Positions 9,238-14,120 of a stretch of DNA of 14,120 bases are shown one piece after another. Numbering within the stretch: the stretch's first letter is position 1; each line of letters begins with the position of its first letter. The notes under the pieces were generated by a model. The model did not search any database and was not told the DNA's origin. It saw nothing but the letters and a program-made list of their open reading frames with translations. This DNA is from Fragilaria crotonensis (Eukaryota; Bacillariophyta; Fragilariophyceae; Fragilariales; Fragilariaceae), in NCBI GenBank assembly GCA_022925895.1, contig JAKSYS010000252.1, positions 64,001 through 78,120 of the forward strand, in the 5' to 3' direction. A program made the position numbers and the translations under genes.

Positions 9238-9412
9238 ATTCTAGGTGATATGTCACCTAGAATACCCTTTTCTTCCAGGGAAGAAAAAAAGCCTGGTACA
9301 CCTGTACCCAATATTCTACGCACGGATTTTTTTTCTGATCGATCATCCCCGGTATTCTAGGTGACAAATCACCTAGAATGACCGTGGTGGGCAGTTGGTA
9401 TCACCTAGAATT
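9238..9412. repeat. Clustered TCACCTAGAAT inverted repeats
   Basis: The 11-mer TCACCTAGAAT occurs at 9253-9263, 9369-9379 and 9401-9411, and its complement at 9238-9248 and 9354-9364. The first four make two perfect hairpins with 4-nt loops. A shorter relative (TTCTAGGT / ACCTAGAA) lies near the left end at 6945-6970. Such subterminal repeats are typical transposase-binding arrays in hAT elements. Confidence 0.7.
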
Positions 9413-9464
9413 CCCGTTCTTCTTTGTACTCCGAGTAGCACTGGCATAGTGGCACTGTACCGTA

Positions 9465-9482
9465 CCCCTAACCCCTAACCCC
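9465..9482. repeat. Telomere-like CCCCTAA repeats
   Basis: CCCCTAACCCCTAACCCC, a two-and-a-half-copy run resembling a TTAGGGG variant of the common TTAGGG telomere repeat. It is too short to be a telomere and sits just inside the right end of the hAT-like element. Confidence 0.6.
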
Positions 9483-9555
9483 AGCGCCTAAATTTGACTT
9501 CGACAAAGCGCCTAAATTAAACTTTTTAGGCGCTGGTAGGCGCTCCGGCCAGATT

Positions 9556-9575
9556 GCCTAAATTTAGCACCCCTG
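9556..9575 (-). repeat. Right terminal inverted repeat of hAT-like element
   Basis: An exact complement of 6721-6740. Just inside lies a 10-bp perfect stem (AGCGCCTAAA at 9507-9516, TTTAGGCGCT at 9525-9534), a further subterminal structure. GACATACG follows outside as the target duplication. Confidence 0.85.
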
Positions 9576-9583
9576 GACATACG

Positions 9584-9915
9584 ACAAACATCATACATGG
9601 CCTCCCTGTCGAGCTCCAGCCAAGAGTTACCGGAAGCAATTAGAATGCAAGGAAATGACGTCAACATTTTTGTCGTAGAATTTGACTTTTTGGAATCTTC
9701 ATTTTCATATTTCACCTGGAGCAATTTTTCAAGAAGCTTGCATTCAAAACTTTGTCGTACCAGGTAGATAAAGGACATAAATCTGCCCCACATTCGTTTG
9801 AACAGAAATAAGAATCTTCCTACATTGATGTGATGATAACATTGAAATGCCCTCAGCTTCTGTCCCAATACACAACAATTTTACCATTTATGGTCAATGC
9901 CATGGTTTGTTTGTT
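9584..9915. other. AT-rich stretch, no gene recognised
   Basis: It begins with what may be the displaced right end of MITE copy 1 (GGCCTCCCT near 9599). A minus-strand open frame of 118 codons crosses 9512-9868, but it starts in anonymous sequence and runs into the hAT end, with no recognised motif. It is treated as chance. Confidence 0.4.
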
Positions 9916-10220
9916 TAATCCCTGTTGCTTTACCATAATCTGTGATGCTGACACAACACTCTCTGCAGCATTCATTGCCCTGCCTTTAGGTTCCAGAAGA
10001 ATGGGTAGATTCAAAAGAAGAATATGAACTGGCCGCTGTAAGCGAAATGTACTGCTACGCAATGTGTTTTTGTCGCTTCAATCCCTGTTGCTTTACCATA
10101 ATCCGTGATGCTGACATGACACTCTTTCATTCATTGTCCTGCCTTTAGGATCCAGAAGAATTGGTACTGGATTCAAAAGAAGAGTATGAAGAACTGTAAG
10201 TGAAAAGTACTGCTATGCAA
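9916..10220 (+). repeat. Tandem duplication of a ~150-bp exon-like unit
   Basis: Units at 9916-10062 and 10079-10220 share most of their sequence, with a period of about 163 bp at the start. Each holds a candidate exon with splice signals: acceptor CTGCCTTTAG, then a short acidic frame, then donor GTAAGC (first) or GTAAGT (second). The candidate exons are 9990-10037 (48 nt, VPEEWVDSKEEYELAA) and 10149-10195 (47 nt, DPEELVLDSKEEYEEL). The differences include a 3-base in-frame insertion and a synonymous GAA/GAG change. The parent protein is not recognised, and no flanking exon could be joined with confidence. Confidence 0.5.
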
Positions 10221-10843
10221 CATGGCCCTGATTTCCTATTGCTTACATTTTTGTTGATGACGTTATAGAAGTACCATTACTCTGGTGTTCTGATGGCAAA
10301 TAACACAATTCCATCAGAGTTGCTTGGAAAGGAATAGGTAGTTGCTGTATAAAAGGTGGCAGGACAATCAGGAAGGACATCCAAAGGGTGAGGAGGCAAT
10401 GCTGCAATGGTGCAGGCCACAGGTTGAGTAACGTACAGAAGATACGTAGGGAGTGGCTGTTGTCATGAACAGTGAGAGGATGCTTGCAAAGATGCTAACA
10501 CGGTGCAAGATGAAGCCATCTCTTTGTCAGTGTCAAAGTGGTCTTTTTTGAATTCAGCCAGTGGAGGAGTGAGGAACAAGCGTTTAGAGGAGTCAATGAT
10601 TCAGTTCAGCTTGGTGGACAATGCTGGCCTAAATCAAAATCATGGCTTTCACGTAGACAAACAGCATTGCTTTGCTGTAATGACATAAAGTCTACGAGAA
10701 GTCTTGAATGGCAGTCATGAGCTTGGCTAAAAAGGGTGTAGTGGCCTTGTGGCAATGCTCAACAAAACTTTAAGAATCAGCAGCAGCATAGATGGTTTGC
10801 CAATGTCAGTGATGGCCAACTGTGCAGATAATATGATACCTGC
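10221..10843. other. Intergenic, no gene recognised
   Basis: Frequent stops in every frame, with the longest open frame near 60 codons. On the minus strand short protein-like stretches are broken by stops, which would suit a decayed coding sequence, but no family could be named. Confidence 0.35.
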
Positions 10844-11080
10844 GATGCCGCCAACTTACGAATGGCGGCATTTCCGACGAATAACTTTCTACCAGTAATG
10901 CCGCGAATTGTTTGGAGATGGCGGCATTTCAGAATAATTTTCTACCAGTAATGCTGCCAATTGTTTGCAGATGGCTGCATTTCCGAATAATTTTCTACCA
11001 GTAATGACGCCAATTGTTTGCAGATGGCGGCATTTCCGGATAATTTTCTACCAATAATGCCGCCAATTATTCGCAAGGTC
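10844..11080. repeat. 53-bp tandem repeat with internal hairpins
   Basis: Units begin with (A/G)ATG at 10844, 10897, 10950, 11003 and 11056, exactly 53 bp apart; the last is partial. Each full unit reads ATGCCGCCA, about a dozen bases (ATTGTTTGCAGA), TGGCGGCAT, then TTCCGAATAATTTTCTACCAGT. The two 9-base arms are complementary, giving a hairpin per unit. Units 2 to 4 each carry one arm mismatch, and in unit 3 both partners of the same pair changed to T, so there is no compensatory conservation of the stem. Confidence 0.85.
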
Positions 11081-12554
11081 TTATCGTCCTCGCTGGGAGC
11101 TACTAGAGTGTAGCCCTTTACACGGCAAAACTCCCGTACAAAAACCTACGGGTGTTCCGGTATATCCTGCGCGTTCTTTTGGGCAATCCGGCCGGAATTA
11201 TCAAAGTGTCATGAGTCATAAGGAGTCGTAAGTTGTTCAATTGTTTCCTCGGTCATCGACACACCACCAGGTCCAGTGATTGAAGGCGAGTCATAACAAA
11301 AATTGCAATCATAAGAAGCTTTTTGCTCACAGTGGTTTCACTACTACCCTGACTCTTCCTCTACCTACTGAGACTGATGATGAAGGTAATGGTGGATCCG
11401 ACATGGTGCAAGTGCCAGATCATCAAACATTTAAACGAATGTGCTTCATCAAGGTGCAGTAGCTACCACATAAAGATGGCTTTGAACCACTATATTTCCC
11501 CAAGTTTAGAGTCAAGATATGTCCACCAATACACATGTTCACACCCCAAGATTTGTAGGACAGGTATTCCTTCATGACTTCATCTTCAGAGCTGATGAGG
11601 AATCATTATCAAATGGGAACATAATCCCATATAGTAATGCATGATATTGCAAATTGCAACCTTCATTTTTGCCATAGTAATGTCCAAAGCCGTATATGAA
11701 AATGTATTTGTACACGCACAAAAAATTTAGACAGAATGCGTTTAGATTATTTCCCAAGTGCAGTGAAGATTTCGGCTCTCAAAACTTTTACAGGGACAGG
11801 ATTTTCAACGATGAATTTGACTAATTGCGAAATTACGAGACCTGAAAAAGGGAGCTAGCTAGTACCGGTCAGGAAAAATCTATACTATATCTCGCAAACA
11901 GATGCAGATTTTTATACCGTATACTCTGGGAGGGCGTGCTCGATGCGGGGAAAATCTTGGCTCTGGGAAATCTGGAGAGCCCATTGTTGCCTCTCTAGAC
12001 TATGCATAAATAGACAATTGTGTTATGAAATTCGAATTTTTAACAGCAACACATACATGCCAAATCCGCAAAGGAACGACTTGTCATGCAAGACGAGGTA
12101 AAAAATGAAAATAGACTAATATTGTGTGCACGACCTCAAATTTCCCATGACTATTCGTTTAAAGTGATTTTAATAGTTCAAAGCCATTTATTGTGGTAGT
12201 AGAGATTTTGCATACTTTTACGTGGTTTTGAACTGAACATTATGCATTTAATATATGTATGAGTACTGAACATATTGTGGTGCAGATTGTTCCACATAAG
12301 GCACATTTTGCACACAAATGAATCAAAGCAAGCTCCATATTTTGTTAATTGTGTTTTGTTTGACATTAGCATTGATCTCAGAACCAATTGCCAATTTAAA
12401 CCATGCAATTTTTACTGTTCTCAGGAGGTTGGCCAAGTTTGAGGTCCAAGGGACGTTCTCAAAGATAAGGGAAAGCAAAAGCGGAATTGATGAAGCCCAA
12501 GTGGTGTCAATAATCAGCCCATCAGGCCATCAGGTCCTGCGCAGGTCCTTGTAG
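11081..12554. other. AT-rich intergenic stretch, no gene recognised
   Basis: About 1.5 kb with no repeat family, RNA gene or convincing coding region. A plus-strand frame of 78 codons at 12318-12554 begins with a signal-peptide-like hydrophobic stretch (HILLIVFCLTLALI), but nothing else supports it. Confidence 0.4.
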
Positions 12555-12757
12555 CTCGACGGTAGTAGGCACTGCTATAGGCATGATAGCTGCTACCGGT
12601 ATTAGTACTGTAGACAGTAGACAATCTTGAGTACCGGTATACTACTACTACAAGTACCAGTACTTGTACCATATATATTATATTATTCAAAGCTGGATAA
12701 TAAATGCACTGTATAACTCGACACAGACCACGTGACATGTGACTGAACGCATGAACC
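12555..12757 (+). promoter_or_regulatory. Upstream region of the ligase gene, with G-box
   Basis: GTAC/TACCGGTA palindromes occupy 12590-12670, including ACAAGTA-CCAG-TACTTGT at 12650-12667. An AT-only tract (ATATATATTATATTATT) follows at about 12671-12687. A perfect CACGTG box, the usual bHLH/bZIP core, lies at 12729-12734, 23 bp before the start codon. Regulation is inferred from position only. Confidence 0.4.
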
Positions 12758-13543
12758 ATGCCACCGTCTCTGATGGTGACGGAAGACGGAACTATGGTCC
12801 CCTTCAACGGCGGCAAGATGAATCATATCTTCACCCCCGGCAAGGGCGTCTATGAAGAAACTTTTTCGTGCGAAGCAGCACGACGTTGCTTTCAAGATAT
12901 AGGTGGCACCATATCACTCAAGGTCCACGGAGAATGCTGTCTACTGATTAAACAAGCGAAGTCCGATGATGAGTTCGAATGGATTTTCTGCACACGCTAT
13001 GATTCGAAAGACAAATCGCCGCCCCGGGAGGCTTTCGCAGTTCCGGCGGGAGTGCACCCTGCGAAGTATGACAATCATACATATTGTTTCATCCCTCTTG
13101 ACAGAAACAAGGTGACGGGAAAGGGATCAAAAACGACAAATGTGGGTCCTGATACATACTCCGCTATTGCCGCGGGTGTGGCAAGAGGCGAAATCCCGGA
13201 TCCAAACGATCCAGACTGTCCCAATCATATCACAGTGGAATGGGTTGGTCGCAAGCATCAGGGGAATATTGACGGCATAGATGCGGATCACGCTCTTTAC
13301 ATTCATGGCAGTGTTGTCGTTGACGTACCCGTGCGGACTCGAGAAGCAGTCGAACGTATGGCTCAAAGTATTGCTATTGAGGGTCTGGTCCTGTATGATC
13401 GTGTGACTGGAGAACGCTTTAAAGTACGATTTGATATGTTCCGGGGATCCAGTTTCTCCAGGAATAGCAAGCTCCCCACTGCTCCTCCAGGTGCCACCAT
13501 CATGCCGAGGGTGATTGTGCCCGCAGCTGACTATGCCTTATAA
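12758..13543 (+). CDS. RNA-ligase-like nucleotidyltransferase
   Basis: A single-exon protein of 261 residues. An in-frame TGA two codons upstream (12752) fixes the start. The motifs of the covalent nucleotidyltransferase (RNA ligase) fold appear in order. Motif I is K55-V-H-G, in SLKVHGECCLLI, where the lysine would be adenylated. CTRYDSKDKSPP (78-89) follows. ITVEWVGRKHQGN (158-170) supplies the motif III acidic region. Motif IV is IEGLVLYD (207-214), and motif V is ERFKVRFDMF (219-228), with K-x-R in place of K-x-K. KxHG instead of KxDG is normal in Rnl2-type ligases. The RYD-K-PP stretch and the VGRKHQGN block most resemble the DUF5565 group of RNA ligases; that placement is from memory of the family. 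It would join RNA ends with ATP. No targeting peptide is evident, so a cytosolic or nuclear site is likely. Confidence 0.8.
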   Translation: MPPSLMVTEDGTMVPFNGGKMNHIFTPGKGVYEETFSCEAARRCFQDIGGTISLKVHGECCLLIKQAKSDDEFEWIFCTRYDSKDKSPPREAFAVPAGVHPAKYDNHTYCFIPLDRNKVTGKGSKTTNVGPDTYSAIAAGVARGEIPDPNDPDCPNHITVEWVGRKHQGNIDGIDADHALYIHGSVVVDVPVRTREAVERMAQSIAIEGLVLYDRVTGERFKVRFDMFRGSSFSRNSKLPTAPPGATIMPRVIVPAADYAL

Positions 13544-14120
13544 AGTTTTGTAGCACTCTATAACGCGACTGGAAAGCCGCTTGACCGTACCGGACCACCT
13601 CGAATTAATTTGATGCCCGGGGCCTTTCGGGTGCGCGAGATTACTCTGTACATTTTTCTTTATTTCAAGGATAGGATGTAAACTCCACGGATCTTACCGC
13701 ACCTCCGCTGTGGGCATGGTGCTTCCATAGCAACTACGGTTTTATTCTCGTTTTATCAGTAACTGCGAAGTTCAGGTTTTGTTGTTGGTTTATCTTGCTT
13801 CCACCGAACTAATTGGAGGGGTAGTACTATGTACTTCTGTTGCAGCGCTATTATGACCACAACAAAGAAGGAGAACATACAGTACCAGTATATTCTGAGT
13901 GATCGGTACTCGTTGCCGGAGTGCAGTTGCTATTTGCTGGTATGTAAGTAGTATTGGTACTGGTACCGGGTACCAGAAGTCAATGCAGACATGGTGGGAA
14001 CCTTCGCGCCATTTTTGAGATGTCGTTGAGTGCCAGAGGTACAACAAGTACATGTACTTGCAGTACATCTCAACTACCAGTATCTCCCTGTCCCAGCTCC
14101 CAGCTCCCAACTATGCATTA
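13544..14120. other. 3' flank with GTAC palindromes
   Basis: No gene is seen. The first ~150 bp should hold the ligase 3' untranslated region. From 13820 the GTAC words resume. They include CTGGTACC-G-GGTACCAG at 13960-13976 and the perfect 16-bp palindrome CAAGTACATGTACTTG at 14045-14060. Confidence 0.55.

Larger units (their letters stand above)
6721..9575. mobile_element. hAT-like non-autonomous DNA transposon
   Basis: The ends are perfect 20-bp inverted repeats: CAGGGGTGCTAAATTTAGGC at 6721-6740 and its complement at 9556-9575. The flanking 8-mers are AACATACG (6713-6720) and GACATACG (9576-9583), a 7/8 match. Copy 2 of the interrupted repeat has GACATACG at the same place, so the left 8-mer probably mutated after insertion. 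CAGGGG ends and 8-bp duplications are hallmarks of the hAT superfamily. Subterminal motifs are shared by both ends: AGCGCCTAAATT at 6786, 9483 and 9507, inside a 23-bp direct repeat (6775-6797 and 9496-9518, one mismatch). No transposase-length frame exists, so it would have to be mobilised by a transposase encoded elsewhere. The interior 7280-8620 is AT-rich with no recognisable gene. Confidence 0.75.

Noticed and set aside
9512-9868. 118-codon minus-strand open frame
   Set aside because: Its C-terminal part is the hAT terminal repeat read backwards, no family motif is seen, and the composition is typical of AT-rich noncoding DNA.
10844-11080. Regular hairpin repeats suggestive of a CRISPR array
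   Set aside because: The segments between the arms are nearly identical from unit to unit, so there are no unique spacers; the context is eukaryotic and no cas gene is present.
10221-12554. A hidden transposase (PiggyBac or Harbinger type) in the AT-rich region
   Set aside because: Short protein-like stretches appear on the minus strand but are broken by stops and no catalytic motif could be aligned; a translated search would be needed to decide.

Overview
The window looks like nuclear DNA of a eukaryotic microalga, most likely a diatom. This is an inference. Genes are widely spaced on both strands, two are split by short GT-AG introns (136 bp and 66 bp), there are no bacterial operons or ribosome binding sites, and the spacers are full of short GTAC-centred palindromes and transposon remains. 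No species is assigned.

Gene-bearing left part (1-6000). A cytochrome P450 runs off the left edge on the minus strand; it carries a membrane anchor and two apparent single-base frameshifts in homopolymers. It is divergent from a plus-strand P-loop kinase of the polynucleotide-kinase type with a long charged, probably disordered N-terminus (1474-2604). That gene converges, across about 130 bp, on a two-exon multi-pass membrane protein resembling the tryptophan-rich sensory protein/TspO family (2736-3837, minus). Next is a two-exon, membrane-anchored metallo-beta-lactamase-fold protein of the ComEC-like type (4459-5991, minus), whose HxHxDH metal motif reads Q-F-A-S-D-H.

Repeat-rich middle (about 6000-12700). 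No convincing intact gene is seen. A hAT-like element spans 6721-9575, with 20-bp perfect terminal inverted repeats starting CAGGGG, a near-perfect 8-bp target duplication and clustered subterminal repeats. It sits at the end of a ~215-bp MITE-like repeat, and a second copy of that repeat lies inside it (8623-8847). Further right are a tandem duplication of an exon-like unit (9916-10220) and a 53-bp tandem repeat in which each unit can fold into a hairpin (10844-11080).

Right part (12758-13543). A single-exon plus-strand gene encodes an RNA-ligase-like nucleotidyltransferase with KxHG, EG and KxR motifs. Together with the P-loop kinase about 10 kb away it would supply two chemistries used in RNA end repair (5' kinase, ligase). 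In a eukaryote such spacing is weak evidence of a functional link.

No tRNA, rRNA, CRISPR array or bacterial/phage system is seen.
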